Made by a program: the position numbers and the translations under genes | Shown: positions 1 through 8,086 of the stretch, piece by piece | Layout: each line of letters opens with the position of its first letter | How positions within the stretch are numbered: the first letter of the stretch is position 1 | Notes under the pieces: generated by a model | What the model was told of the DNA's origin: nothing | What the model saw: the letters and a program-made list of their open reading frames with translations, nothing else | Database searches by the model: none | Source: Actinomycetota bacterium | GTDB lineage: Bacteria > Actinomycetota > Humimicrobiia > Humimicrobiales > Humimicrobiaceae | NCBI GenBank assembly: GCA_028698215.1 | Contig: JAQVDY010000012.1 | Location: 5,486-42,412 of the forward strand | Reading direction: 5' to 3' | Length of the DNA: 36,927 nucleotides

Positions 1-1
1 T

Positions 2-460
2 AAAGTTATAGAGGTTATCAGGAAATACAGGCCCCGGCTGGCAGTAATCCCTTACCACCGGGACCGCCATCCCGATCATGAGCATGCTTACCGGCTTCTA
101 AAAGACAGCTTATTTATTGCAGGCCTGGCCAAATTCAAGACTTTGCTCCCTGCCCACCGCCCCCAGGCTGTTATAAGCTATATGATGCATTATGAATTCA
201 AGCCCAGTTTTACGGTGGATATTACCCCCTATTTTGACACAAAAATGGAGGCCATAAAATGTTACCGGTCCCAGTTATACAGTGATTATGAAAAAGAGGC
301 AGAAACCAGGCTTTCTTCCGCTTATTTTATGGAAGTCCTAAATACCCGCAACAAGTGCCATGGTTTAAAAATAAAGGCTGGTTACGGGGAGCCCTTCTAT
401 GCTGAATATCATATGAAGGTAGATGACCCGGTAAGCTTTTTTAATTATATTTCCATATAA
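2..460 (+). CDS. bshB1: Bacillithiol biosynthesis deacetylase BshB1 (PIG-L/LmbE family), 5'-truncated
   Basis: The open frame runs in from the left edge of the window, so the N-terminus is missing; an ATG exists only at 182, inside the conserved domain, so the true start lies outside. The visible part carries the LmbE-type metal motif HPDHEHA and the family's C-terminal pattern (FKPSFTVDITPYF, then KMEAIKCYRSQL, then YGEPFYAEYH and VDDP). The family removes the acetyl group from N-acetylglucosaminyl-malate, the second step of bacillithiol synthesis, in the cytoplasm with a bound zinc. The next gene, 2 nt downstream, encodes the enzyme making this substrate, which supports the specific BshB1 assignment over a generic PIG-L deacetylase. 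About 150 of roughly 230 residues are visible. Confidence 0.88.
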   Translation, partial: KVIEVIRKYRPRLAVIPYHRDRHPDHEHAYRLLKDSLFIAGLAKFKTLLPAHRPQAVISYMMHYEFKPSFTVDITPYFDTKMEAIKCYRSQLYSDYEKEAETRLSSAYFMEVLNTRNKCHGLKIKAGYGEPFYAEYHMKVDDPVSFFNYISI

Positions 461-462
461 AC

Positions 463-1569
463 ATGAAAATTGGAATAACATGTTATCCTACTTACGGGGG
501 CAGCGGAGCTGTAGCTACCGAGCTGGGTATAGAATTGGCCAAGAGGGGCCACACCATACATTTTGTAAGCTATGGCCTTCCCTTTAGGCTGAACCATTAT
601 TATGAAAACATTTTTTTCCATGAAGTGGAAATACTGGAATACCCCCTGTTTAAATATCTGCCCTACAGCCTTTCCTTGAGTGCCAAGATGGCGGAAGTCA
701 TAGATTCAGAACAGCTGGATATACTGCATGTGCATTATGCGATACCTCATGCTGCGTCTGCTTATCTGGCCAAAAAGATTTCCAGCCGCAGTATAAAATA
801 TATTACCACTCTGCATGGAACTGATATTACCATTGTGGGCAACCATGCCTCTTTTTTTGGCATAACCAAGTTCAGCATTGAGCAAAGTGACGGGATAAGC
901 TGTGTTTCCAGCTACTTAAAGGAAGCTACCGACCGGATTTTTAAGGTAAATAAACCCATGAAAGTAATTTATAATTTTGTAGATACTTCCCGGTACCGAA
1001 GAAAGAAAGTTCCCGCAAGTGAATTTACTGATAAGGGGGAGAAAATTTTGGTCCATATCTCTAATTTCCGGCCGGTTAAAAATGTAGAGAATGTGGTTAA
1101 AGTGTTTTTCCAGGTACATAAAAAGGTTCCCTCCAAGCTGTTGATGGTTGGTGATGGACCGGAGATAGGCAACTGCCGCCAGCTGGTAAACCAGCTGGAT
1201 TTAAAAGACTCGGTTTGCTTTATGGGAAGGCAGGATGATGTTGTTCCCCTACTTAGCCAGGCAGATTTGTTTCTTCAGCCCTCCCAAAGTGAGAGCTTTG
1301 GGTTAGCCAGCCTGGAGGCTTTAAGCTGCCAGGTTCCGGTAATAGGCACTTCTATAGGCGGGCTGAAGGAAGTGATAGAAGGTTACGGATGCGGATATGT
1401 ATTTGACCCCTATGATGTACAGGGTATGGCCGAAGCGGCCATACGCATCCTGTCTGTTTCCGGGCTGAGGGAAAAGATGGGCAGGGCAGCCAGAAAGAGG
1501 GCATTGGATTTCGACAGCAATAAGATCGTACCGGAGTACATTGATTTCTATCATCAGGTATTAAAATAA
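463..1569 (+). CDS. bshA: N-acetyl-alpha-D-glucosaminyl L-malate synthase BshA
   Basis: GT4-family glycosyltransferase, 368 residues, close to the usual ~375. It transfers GlcNAc from UDP-GlcNAc to L-malate, the first step of bacillithiol synthesis. The N-terminus has the family glycine motif YGGSGAVATELG (residues 11-22) and HVHYAIPHA (89-97); the C-terminal Rossmann half has ISNFRPVKN (199-207) and the GT4 EX7E motif in SESFGLASLEAL (276-287, E277 and E285). The ATG lies 2 nt after the bshB1 stop with no clear Shine-Dalgarno, so translation is probably coupled to bshB1. bshC, the cysteine ligase, is not in the window. The full-length resemblance to BshA is strong. Confidence 0.93.
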   Translation: MKIGITCYPTYGGSGAVATELGIELAKRGHTIHFVSYGLPFRLNHYYENIFFHEVEILEYPLFKYLPYSLSLSAKMAEVIDSEQLDILHVHYAIPHAASAYLAKKISSRSIKYITTLHGTDITIVGNHASFFGITKFSIEQSDGISCVSSYLKEATDRIFKVNKPMKVIYNFVDTSRYRRKKVPASEFTDKGEKILVHISNFRPVKNVENVVKVFFQVHKKVPSKLLMVGDGPEIGNCRQLVNQLDLKDSVCFMGRQDDVVPLLSQADLFLQPSQSESFGLASLEALSCQVPVIGTSIGGLKEVIEGYGCGYVFDPYDVQGMAEAAIRILSVSGLREKMGRAARKRALDFDSNKIVPEYIDFYHQVLK

Positions 1570-1583
1570 AAAAGGGAGGTAGT

Positions 1584-2657
1584 ATGAAGGTTTTTGGGCA
1601 GGAATTGACCAAAAAACAGGTAACTGACAGGATAGGTGATATTACCCAGTGGGGAGGAATTAAAAACTATGAATTTTCAGAGGGGCAGCAAAGAGGCATA
1701 AGGGCCATAGATATAAAGAATGCCTGTGGACTGGATATGACCGTTACTGCAGACAGGGGCATGGACATTTCTTACCTTTCCTATAATTCCGTACCCATAA
1801 GCTGGCGCTCAGCGGTAAGGGAAACTTCACCTGTCTATTACGAGAGCAGGGGCTTGGAATGGCTAAGGACTTTCTTTGGAGGGCTACTCACTACCTGTGG
1901 GCTGACCCACATAGGGCCTCCGGGAGAAGACCAGGGCCAAACCCTGGGCCAGCACGGGCGTATTTCCAATCTACCTGCCTATAATGTATGCACAGATGGA
2001 GATTGGGTAGAAGACAATTACCGTATGGCGGTACAGGGTAAAGTGAGGGAAGCCAGTGTATTTGGGGATAAGCTGGAGCTTACCAGAAAAATAACTGTTT
2101 GGATGGATTCGCCTGTAATTGTTCTAGAGGATACTGTAGAAAACATTGGCAGCCAGGTTTCTCCTTTAATGGTGCTTTATCACATAAACATTGGTTATCC
2201 TGTAGTTGATACCGGCACCGAGCTGGTAGAGGATAGCGCTAAAGTAAGTCCAAGGGACCAGGAAGCTAAAAAAAACATCAACAGCTACCATCGTTTCGAG
2301 GCTCCTGCCAATGATTACCAGGAGCAGGTGTTTTTCCATGATATTGAAGCAGATAACCAAGGTTTTTGCCGGGTAGGACTGGTTAACACCGCTTTTGATG
2401 GGGGTAGGGGTATAGGTATAGGAATCAAATACCATAGCGGTAACTTGCCCTACTTTATCCAGTGGAAAATGATGGGATGCGGGGAGTATGTTTGCGGCTT
2501 GGAGCCTGCCAACAGCCTGATTAGGGGAAGGGCTGTAGAGAGAGAAAAAGGCAATTTAAAATTTATAGAGCCAGGCCAGAAGATAGGCTATCATATTGAA
2601 TTTCAGCTTCTGGGATCTATAGAGGAAATTGATAATTTCAAAAAAGTGTTAAGATAA
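1584..2657 (+). CDS. DUF4432 / aldose 1-epimerase-like protein
   Basis: A 357-residue cytoplasmic protein of the DUF4432 family, which shares the galactose-mutarotase beta-sandwich fold. Visible family features are MTVTADRGMDISYLSY near residues 52-67, the segment GGLLTTCGLTHIGPP, HGRISNLPA, and FIQWKMMGCGEYVCGLEPAN near the C-terminus. The ATG is preceded by a good ribosome site (gggagg, 1574-1579) and follows bshA by 14 nt, so it is probably cotranscribed with the bsh genes. Members are thought to act on sugars or sugar phosphates, but the substrate cannot be read from the sequence. A role in bacillithiol metabolism would be only a guess from position. Confidence 0.85.
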   Translation: MKVFGQELTKKQVTDRIGDITQWGGIKNYEFSEGQQRGIRAIDIKNACGLDMTVTADRGMDISYLSYNSVPISWRSAVRETSPVYYESRGLEWLRTFFGGLLTTCGLTHIGPPGEDQGQTLGQHGRISNLPAYNVCTDGDWVEDNYRMAVQGKVREASVFGDKLELTRKITVWMDSPVIVLEDTVENIGSQVSPLMVLYHINIGYPVVDTGTELVEDSAKVSPRDQEAKKNINSYHRFEAPANDYQEQVFFHDIEADNQGFCRVGLVNTAFDGGRGIGIGIKYHSGNLPYFIQWKMMGCGEYVCGLEPANSLIRGRAVEREKGNLKFIEPGQKIGYHIEFQLLGSIEEIDNFKKVLR

Positions 2658-2662
2658 ATATT

Positions 2663-2680
2663 AATATTAATTATAATATT
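2663..2680 (+). terminator. Weak AT-only hairpin after the DUF4432 gene
   Basis: Perfect 7-bp inverted repeat AATATTA/TAATATT with a 4-nt loop, followed by TTTATT. All pairs are A-T, so a terminator role is doubtful. It sits just upstream of the -35 box of the next gene. Confidence 0.25.
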
Positions 2681-2683
2681 TTA

Positions 2684-2711
2684 TTGACTTCAATGGTTAA
2701 AAACATATAAT
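2684..2711 (+). promoter_or_regulatory. Sigma-70-type promoter of the protease gene
   Basis: TTGACT (2684-2689), 16-nt spacer, TATAAT (2706-2711). It lies in the only gap before the protease gene, about 30 nt upstream of its start. Confidence 0.6.
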
Positions 2712-2742
2712 TAAATTACAATAATTTAACTAGGAGCAAAAG

Positions 2743-4251
2743 ATGGCTAAAAAAATATTAAAGGGGTTGATTTTTGGTTTCATCCTGATGTTGGTGTGGG
2801 GACTATCTACCAGTTTATTTGCTCAGGAGGCGGAAGATTATGAGTTTACAGCAAAAGACAAACTGATATTGACACAACCCAGCATCTGCTATGTTACCAC
2901 TATTTATTATGGGTATATCTATGATCCCAATTTTGAAGAATGGTCTGTGCAATACATGTACGGTCCTATGGGGGGCACTGGCTTTTGTGTTAATCCCGAA
3001 ACAGGGCATTTAGTTACAGCGGCACATGTGATAGAAGATGATTATGTAAACATTAAGTGGTCTATACTGGATGCTTATATTTTTGATACCTATCCCGATG
3101 ATTATTATAATCTTACCGATAATGACTGGAACTGGATTTATGATAACTACAAAGTGGAAGGGGAGACTACCACTGAGCTGGATCGTGAGGTTTGGATACA
3201 GTTCAATACTGCCACTGCGGGGCTGCCGGATAATCCGGATACCACCTATATCAGGGCAGAGGTAATAGATTCCAGCCCCTGGAATCAAAGAGATATAGCC
3301 ATCTTAAAAATACAGCCGGTTACCGGCAGGGCATTATCTTCTGTGATGATTGGTGATTCATCCATGGTAGAGATCCAGGATTCTTTAACTATTATAGGCT
3401 ATCCCTGGAATGCAGATATAAGCTTGGAATCCATTATGACTCCTACCATAACTTCCGGCATGATAAGTGCTAAAAAGATGCTGGAGGGGACTGAAGTTCT
3501 CCAGGTAGATGGTACGGCAGCTGCTGGTAACAGCGGAGGCCCGGTATTAAACGAAAAAGGCGAGGTAATAGGCATACTTACCATGGGTACCTCTGAAAAT
3601 ATTAATTACCTGAGGCCTTCCAATGATATAAAAGAAATGCTTAACCGCAATGGAGTGGTAAACAAACTGGGCCAGGTAGATGAAAACTTTGCTAAGGGTT
3701 TGGCTATGTACAGGCAGAGCCATTATGCTGAAGCAATGAAGTACTTTGATGCGGTTCTAAATTCCAGCCAGGGCCATTTGCAGGCACAGGAATACAAGGC
3801 TAACAGCCAGGCAGCTATTGACAGGGGAGAAGATACCCCCCTGGTTGCGCTTACAGAACCGGCAGAAACTGCTGAAGAAACCGCAGAAACCCCTTCCCCT
3901 GTAGCAGAAGAGCCGGTTCAGGCAGCAGAAGCAGAAGCAGAAGCAGAAGAAGCTGAAACATGGGGGCCGGTAGCAGAAGAAACGGGAACAGGGTCATTTG
4001 CTTTAGGCTTAGGCCTTATAATTTTGCTGTTTGTAGTTATACCCCTGGTGATTTTAGCAGCAGTGATAATAATTATAGTCTGGCTGGTAAAAAGGAAAAA
4101 CAAAGCAGCTGCAGCTCCCGTGACTCCGGCAGCTCCTGCAGGAGAAGTAAAGAAAGAAACCAAACCCCAGGCTAAATTCTGTCCTTCCTGTGGGAAAGAA
4201 GTAAAAGAAGACCAAAAATTCTGCGCCAATTGCGGGGAGAAGATAGAATAG
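2743..4251 (+). CDS. Secreted, membrane-tethered trypsin-like serine protease with C-terminal zinc ribbon
   Basis: A 502-residue protein. Residues 1-27 form a signal peptide (KK, hydrophobic stretch, SLFA cleavage site before QE). A chymotrypsin-fold protease domain follows, with apparent triad H95 (VTAAHV), D184 (QRDIAILKI) and S264 (AAGNSGGPV), resembling S1C/HtrA or colicin-V-type proteases; no PDZ domain is evident. Residues 314-360 resemble one TPR unit. A Glu/Ala-rich linker (about 370-416) leads to a transmembrane helix (418-449), a basic stop-transfer RKNK, an Ala/Pro linker and a four-Cys zinc ribbon (C480, C483, C494, C497). Predicted topology puts the protease outside and the ribbon in the cytoplasm. 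Its own promoter and the terminator behind it make it a single-gene unit. The substrate is unknown. Confidence 0.85.
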   Translation: MAKKILKGLIFGFILMLVWGLSTSLFAQEAEDYEFTAKDKLILTQPSICYVTTIYYGYIYDPNFEEWSVQYMYGPMGGTGFCVNPETGHLVTAAHVIEDDYVNIKWSILDAYIFDTYPDDYYNLTDNDWNWIYDNYKVEGETTTELDREVWIQFNTATAGLPDNPDTTYIRAEVIDSSPWNQRDIAILKIQPVTGRALSSVMIGDSSMVEIQDSLTIIGYPWNADISLESIMTPTITSGMISAKKMLEGTEVLQVDGTAAAGNSGGPVLNEKGEVIGILTMGTSENINYLRPSNDIKEMLNRNGVVNKLGQVDENFAKGLAMYRQSHYAEAMKYFDAVLNSSQGHLQAQEYKANSQAAIDRGEDTPLVALTEPAETAEETAETPSPVAEEPVQAAEAEAEAEEAETWGPVAEETGTGSFALGLGLIILLFVVIPLVILAAVIIIIVWLVKRKNKAAAAPVTPAAPAGEVKKETKPQAKFCPSCGKEVKEDQKFCANCGEKIE

Positions 4252-4270
4252 CAAACTTTTAACATGCTAA

Positions 4271-4301
4271 AAAGGGGCCGGCTTGGGCCGGCCCCTTTTT
4301 T
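4271..4301 (+). terminator. Rho-independent terminator after the protease gene
   Basis: GC-rich 9-bp perfect stem GGGGCCGGC/GCCGGCCCC (4274-4282 with 4287-4295), loop TTGG, flanked by AAA on the left and a T6 run on the right (4296-4301). The A-tract means it may also work for the opposite strand. Confidence 0.93.
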
Positions 4302-4302
4302 A

Positions 4303-4331
4303 TTGAATTTTTATTGTTATAATAATACAAT
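4303..4331 (+). promoter_or_regulatory. Promoter of the ilvD leader
   Basis: TTGAAT (4303-4308), 17-nt spacer, TACAAT (4326-4331), placed directly behind the upstream terminator. A start near 4338 would give a leader of about 275 nt before ilvD. Confidence 0.6.
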
Positions 4332-4372
4332 TATGATAGTATTAATGCCTAATTAAAATTCCTTTATTAGTT

Positions 4373-4498
4373 ATGGGAAATAGAGTCAAAAAAGACAAGT
4401 TAAATGTATTTTTTAGAACCAACGGTTCTTCTATATGCGTGCCTTCATTAGCTGTTATTTCCCTAGTCTGTCTATTACTAGTCGGTATTCTATCTTAA
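4373..4498 (+). CDS. Putative branched-chain amino acid leader peptide (41 codons)
   Basis: A short ORF in the ilvD 5' leader: ATG at 4373, TAA at 4496-4498. Residues 24-40 read PSLAVISLVCLLLVGIL, so 11 of the last 16 residues before the final Ser are Leu, Val or Ile. Four of the six Leu codons here are CTA, which looks uncommon in the neighbouring genes. This is the classic composition of leader peptides that sense charged tRNA in ilv/leu attenuation. The upstream half is ordinary, and no clear Shine-Dalgarno precedes the ATG; an in-frame GTG at 4439 would give a 20-codon version starting MPSLAV. It must be separated from a second overlapping ORF (4433-4541). The peptide probably has no function beyond being translated. 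Confidence 0.55.
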   Translation: MGNRVKKDKLNVFFRTNGSSICVPSLAVISLVCLLLVGILS

Positions 4499-4554
4499 AC
4501 CTTAGGGTTGACGATAGTTACTTACTATTCAATCCTATTTAAACCGGAGGTTTA
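4415..4554 (+). promoter_or_regulatory. ilvD leader region with alternative hairpins
   Basis: Three small hairpins share an AACC...GGTT core: AGAACC/GGTTCT (4415-4429), AACC/GGTT (4498-4509) and TAAACC/GGTTTA (4540-4554). TAAACC at 4496-4501, overlapping the stop of the 41-codon ORF, is identical to 4540-4545, so both can pair with GGTTTA at 4549-4554. The third hairpin also holds a ribosome-site-like GGAGG (4546-4550). I see no strong GC hairpin with a U-run, so control may act on translation rather than by a terminator. No T-box motif is present. The rest of the gene-free stretch 4302-4614 is AT-rich and shows nothing else. Confidence 0.4.
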
Positions 4555-4561
4555 CCTATTT

Positions 4562-4618
4562 ATGTTTTTGCATATAGATTTATTAGAAGAATATTTAAAA
4601 TCTGAGGAGGAAAATTGA
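4562..4618 (+). CDS. Putative 18-codon upstream ORF overlapping the ilvD start
   Basis: ATG at 4562, TGA at 4616-4618, encoding 18 residues of which five are Leu or Ile (MFLHIDLL at its start). A GGAGG lies 11 nt upstream of the ATG, inside the loop and right arm of the leader hairpin. The stop overlaps the ilvD TTG codon (4615-4617), the geometry expected for translational coupling. It may equally be a chance ORF in an AT-rich leader; the overlap and the ribosome site are the arguments for it. Confidence 0.35.
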   Translation: MFLHIDLLEEYLKSEEEN

Positions 4619-6273
4619 GAAGTGATGATATGAAAAAGGGCATTGAAAGAATGTCCCATCGCTCACTGCTTAAAGCTACAGGATTGACTGATCAGGAGCT
4701 TTCCAGGCCTATAATAGGAGTTGTTAATTCAGTAAATGAATTAGTTCCAGGACATATAAACCTGGATAAAATTGCAGAAGCAGTTAAAGCGGGAATAAGG
4801 GCAGCCGGCGCTACTCCCTTGGAGTTTAGCACCATTGGCGTTTGTGACGGTATAGCTATGAATCATAAGGGTATGAAATACTCGCTGGCTACCAGGGAGA
4901 TTATAGCTGACAGCATTGAAGCTACAGCTATGGCCCATCCTTTTGACGGTCTGGTGCTAATTCCCAATTGTGACAAAATTGTGCCGGGCATGCTTATGGC
5001 AGCCTTAAGGCTTAATATTCCTTCCGTGCTCATCAGCGGAGGCCCCATGCTGGCCGGCAGCATGGATTCCGGGGTGGTAGACCTTAGCAGTTGTTTTGAA
5101 GCGGTAGGTAAATACAAGAAAGGTTTATATAATGACCAGGACATATTGGATTTGGAGGAAGAGGCCTGTCCCACCTGTGGAAGCTGTTCCGGTATGTTTA
5201 CCGCTAATTCCATGAATTGCCTCTCTGAAGCCATAGGCCTTGCTTTACCTGGTAACGGAACCATCCCTGCGGTTTTAGCTAAAAGGATAAGATTAGCCAA
5301 GCAGGCTGGTTTTAAGATAGTGGAAATGGTAGAAAAGGATATCAAGCCCAGGGATATCGTAACCCTGGACACTATAAAAAATGCACTTACCGTAGACATG
5401 GCTTTAGGGTGCTCCACCAATACCGTGCTCCACCTTCCGGCCATAGCCCATGAAGCCAAGGTAGATTTTTCGCTGGAGCTGGTAAACCAGGTTAGCCAGG
5501 GTACTCCAAACCTTTGCCGCCTGAGCCCGGCAGGAGAGTATCATATAGAAGATTTGTATGCAGCAGGGGGAGTACAGGCGGTTATGAAAGAGCTTTTTGA
5601 CCACCAGTTAATAAATGGAGAGTTGATGACAGTAACCGGCCAAAAGGTAAAAGATAATATTAAGGATGCTAATATTAAAAATAATGAAGTTATAAGGACT
5701 GTAACTGATCCTTATTCCAAGGATGGGGGGATAGCTATACTCTGGGGCAACCTGGCACCAGAGGGATGTGTAGTCAAGAGGTCTGCAGTGGATGCGAAAA
5801 TGATGCAGTATAGGGGCAGGGCCAAAACCTTTAACAGCGAAGAGGATGCCATGAAGGCCATATGGGAAAATAAGGTTGAAAGGGGAGACGTGGTGGTTAT
5901 ACGCTACGAGGGTCCCCAGGGAGGCCCCGGCATGAGGGAAATGCTTTCACCAACCTCTGCCATAGCAGGGATTGGCCTGGATAAAGAAGTTGCTTTAATT
6001 ACTGATGGAAGATTTTCTGGAGCTACCAAAGGCGCGTCTATTGGACATATTTCTCCTGAAGCTCAAGCTGGCGGCCCTATATGCATAGTGGAAGATGGAG
6101 ATGAGATTGAAATTAATATTCCATCCAACAGTATAAACCTGTTAGTGGATGAAGAGGTTATAAAACAAAGGCTGGCTAAATGGAGCCCTCCCCCGCCTAA
6201 AATTACCGAGGGTTATCTGGCCAGGTATTCAAAACTGGTAACCTCCGCCCACAGGGGAGCTATACTGGAATAG
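4615..6273 (+). CDS. ilvD: Dihydroxy-acid dehydratase IlvD (first copy)
   Basis: A 552-residue IlvD/Edd-family dehydratase converting 2,3-dihydroxy-isovalerate and dihydroxy-methylvalerate to the keto acids of valine/leucine and isoleucine. The TTG start is chosen because it gives the canonical MRSDxxKKGxER-type N-terminus and follows a GAGGAGG site by 4 nt; the next ATG at 4630 is too far. The iron-sulfur region shows PNCDK (C119) and [18 protein letters not shown] (C191 the likely ligand). The early segment reads NELVPGH without the extra Cys of [2Fe-2S] types, as in E. coli-type enzymes. The C-terminus has [14 protein letters not shown] and [20 protein letters not shown]. It is probably controlled by the leader upstream. 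Confidence 0.95.
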   Translation: MRSDDMKKGIERMSHRSLLKATGLTDQELSRPIIGVVNSVNELVPGHINLDKIAEAVKAGIRAAGATPLEFSTIGVCDGIAMNHKGMKYSLATREIIADSIEATAMAHPFDGLVLIPNCDKIVPGMLMAALRLNIPSVLISGGPMLAGSMDSGVVDLSSCFEAVGKYKKGLYNDQDILDLEEEACPTCGSCSGMFTANSMNCLSEAIGLALPGNGTIPAVLAKRIRLAKQAGFKIVEMVEKDIKPRDIVTLDTIKNALTVDMALGCSTNTVLHLPAIAHEAKVDFSLELVNQVSQGTPNLCRLSPAGEYHIEDLYAAGGVQAVMKELFDHQLINGELMTVTGQKVKDNIKDANIKNNEVIRTVTDPYSKDGGIAILWGNLAPEGCVVKRSAVDAKMMQYRGRAKTFNSEEDAMKAIWENKVERGDVVVIRYEGPQGGPGMREMLSPTSAIAGIGLDKEVALITDGRFSGATKGASIGHISPEAQAGGPICIVEDGDEIEINIPSNSINLLVDEEVIKQRLAKWSPPPPKITEGYLARYSKLVTSAHRGAILE

Positions 6274-6297
6274 GGGAATTTTTGATAATTTAATTAA

Positions 6298-6325
6298 TTG
6301 AAATTGTAACAGAAAATGATATAAT
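6298..6325 (+). promoter_or_regulatory. Promoter of the ilvB operon
   Basis: TTGAAA (6298-6303), 16-nt spacer, extended -10 TGA-TATAAT (TATAAT at 6320-6325). It lies in the 102-nt gap between ilvD and ilvB, so the ilvB group can be transcribed independently of the ilvD leader. Confidence 0.65.
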
Positions 6326-6375
6326 CATTCAAACTGTTATAAAGTTGTTACTAACTCAATTTTTTAGGAGTTGAT

Positions 6376-8073
6376 ATGAGTAAAATATCTGGAGCGCAGA
6401 TGACTATAAATTGCCTGAAGCAAGAGGGCGTAGAGGTTATCTTTGGATACCAGGGAGGCAAGGTTATTCCCTTTTATGACTGTCTTTTTGATTCGGACAT
6501 AAAACACATACTGGTAAGGCACGAGCAGGGAGCAGCCCATGCTGCTGACGGTTATGCCAGGGTTACCGGCAAAACAGGGGTTTGTGTTGCTACTTCCGGA
6601 CCGGGAGCTACCAATTTGGTTACCGGTATCGCCAATGCTTATATGGATTCGGTTCCCATGGTAGCCATTACTGGCCAGGTGTCCACTGCTGAAATAGGCA
6701 CTGATGCCTTCCAGGAGGCAGATATAACCGGGATTACTGCTCCCATAACCAAACATAATTATTTGGTTAAGGATATAAAAATGCTGCCTTCCATTATTAA
6801 GGAAGCTTTCTATATTGCTTCCACCGGCAGGCAGGGGCCGGTACTTATAGATATACCTATAGATATATCCCAGGGAATGATAGATGAGGATATGCTGGGA
6901 GAGATTGACCTGCCGGGTTACAAACCCACTTACAAGGGCAATCAAAAACAAATAAAAGAAGCAGCTAAGAAAATATTTGACAGTAAAAAACCGGTAATCT
7001 TTTCTGGAGGGGGAGTTGTAGCTTCGGGAGCAAGCCAGATACTTACCCAATTTGCAGCCAAGGCGCAGATCCCGGTTATTACTTCCATGTTGGGCAAGGG
7101 TTCTTTTCCTGAAGATCACAAACTCTCGCTGAATATGGCAGGAATGCATGGTACCAAGTATGCCAATATAGCTTTTACTGAAGCCGACCTAATAATTGCG
7201 GTAGGGGCCAGGTTCGATGACCGGGTAACCGGAAAGGTGTCCGGTTTTGCCCCTCATGCCGATATCATACACATAGATATAGATCCGGCTGAAATTGGCA
7301 AGATTGTAAAGACCGTACTGCCCATAGTGGGCAATGCCAAGGATGTTATGGCTGACCTTAGCCAGAGGTACTTTGAGCTGGATAATAAAAAGAGCATAGC
7401 TAAAAAGAAGCCATGGATTGACTTTTTGATGGATATCAAACAAAAACATGGCTTAAGATATGATACCAAGTCCCCAAACCTTAAACCTGGCTATATAATT
7501 GAAAAGATTTATAAGGCTACCAAAGGCGATGCTATTATATGCACCGAAGTAGGCCAGAACCAAATGTGGGCTGCACAGTTTTATACCTATACCCAGCCCA
7601 GAACCTTTATTTCTTCCGGGGGGCTGGGAACTATGGGTTTTGGTTTGCCTGCAGCCATAGGGGCCAAAGTTGGCAGGCCGGACAAAATAGTAATAGATAT
7701 TGCTGGAGACGGAAGCCTTCAGATGGTTTCACAGGAGCTGGCTACTGCAGTCAGCCATGATATTCCGATAAAGATTATGTTGCTCAATAACGGTTATCTG
7801 GGGATGGTAAGACAGTGGCAAGAACTGTTTTTTGACAAGCGTTATTCCAATACCTGCATCAAGGAATGTGTAGATTTTGTAAAGCTGGTTGAAGCGTATG
7901 GCGGTGTGGGGATTAGGGTTACTGATAAAAAAGAGGTTGAGCCGGCAATTAACAAAGCCTTGAAACTGGATAAGGTGGTACTGGTAGATTTTTGCATTGA
8001 GGCTGAGGAAAACGTATATCCCATGGTTCCGCCGGGAGCGCCTATTAATAAAATGCTAGAATGGAATATTTAA
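6376..8073 (+). CDS. ilvB: Acetolactate synthase large (catalytic) subunit
   Basis: 565 residues, normal for the biosynthetic enzyme. It uses ThDP to condense pyruvate with pyruvate or 2-oxobutyrate. The catalytic Glu is E50 in RHEQGAAHAADGYAR; the FAD-binding middle domain shows GARFDDRVTGK; the ThDP motif starts at GDGS (444-447) and ends at NNG (471-473); MVRQWQELFF is typical of biosynthetic acetohydroxy acid synthases, as opposed to the catabolic FAD-free type. A strong site (aggag) precedes the ATG. It is followed by its regulatory subunit after 13 nt. Confidence 0.96.
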   Translation: MSKISGAQMTINCLKQEGVEVIFGYQGGKVIPFYDCLFDSDIKHILVRHEQGAAHAADGYARVTGKTGVCVATSGPGATNLVTGIANAYMDSVPMVAITGQVSTAEIGTDAFQEADITGITAPITKHNYLVKDIKMLPSIIKEAFYIASTGRQGPVLIDIPIDISQGMIDEDMLGEIDLPGYKPTYKGNQKQIKEAAKKIFDSKKPVIFSGGGVVASGASQILTQFAAKAQIPVITSMLGKGSFPEDHKLSLNMAGMHGTKYANIAFTEADLIIAVGARFDDRVTGKVSGFAPHADIIHIDIDPAEIGKIVKTVLPIVGNAKDVMADLSQRYFELDNKKSIAKKKPWIDFLMDIKQKHGLRYDTKSPNLKPGYIIEKIYKATKGDAIICTEVGQNQMWAAQFYTYTQPRTFISSGGLGTMGFGLPAAIGAKVGRPDKIVIDIAGDGSLQMVSQELATAVSHDIPIKIMLLNNGYLGMVRQWQELFFDKRYSNTCIKECVDFVKLVEAYGGVGIRVTDKKEVEPAINKALKLDKVVLVDFCIEAEENVYPMVPPGAPINKMLEWNI

Positions 8074-8086
8074 GCAGGTGGTATAA

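Noticed and set aside
3901-3960. Short GCAGAA-type tandem repeats in the protease gene.
   Set aside because: They encode the Glu/Ala-rich linker of the protein and are a low-complexity coding tract, not a mobile or CRISPR repeat.
4433-4541. A 35-residue ORF (ATG at 4433) overlapping the proposed leader peptide in another frame.
   Set aside because: It has some Ile and Leu but no dense run, and no ribosome site; the overlapping frame is a much better match to a branched-chain leader peptide.
4302-4614. T-box riboswitch in the ilvD leader.
   Set aside because: No TGGNACCGCG-type T-box sequence and no antiterminator/terminator pair are visible.
4863-5459. A 198-codon minus-strand open frame inside ilvD.
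   Set aside because: Shadow of conserved ilvD codons in the opposite frame; composition is typical of antisense translation.
6364-7149. A 261-codon minus-strand open frame across the start of ilvB.
   Set aside because: It is antisense to well-conserved ilvB coding sequence, covers its ribosome site, and resembles no protein I know.
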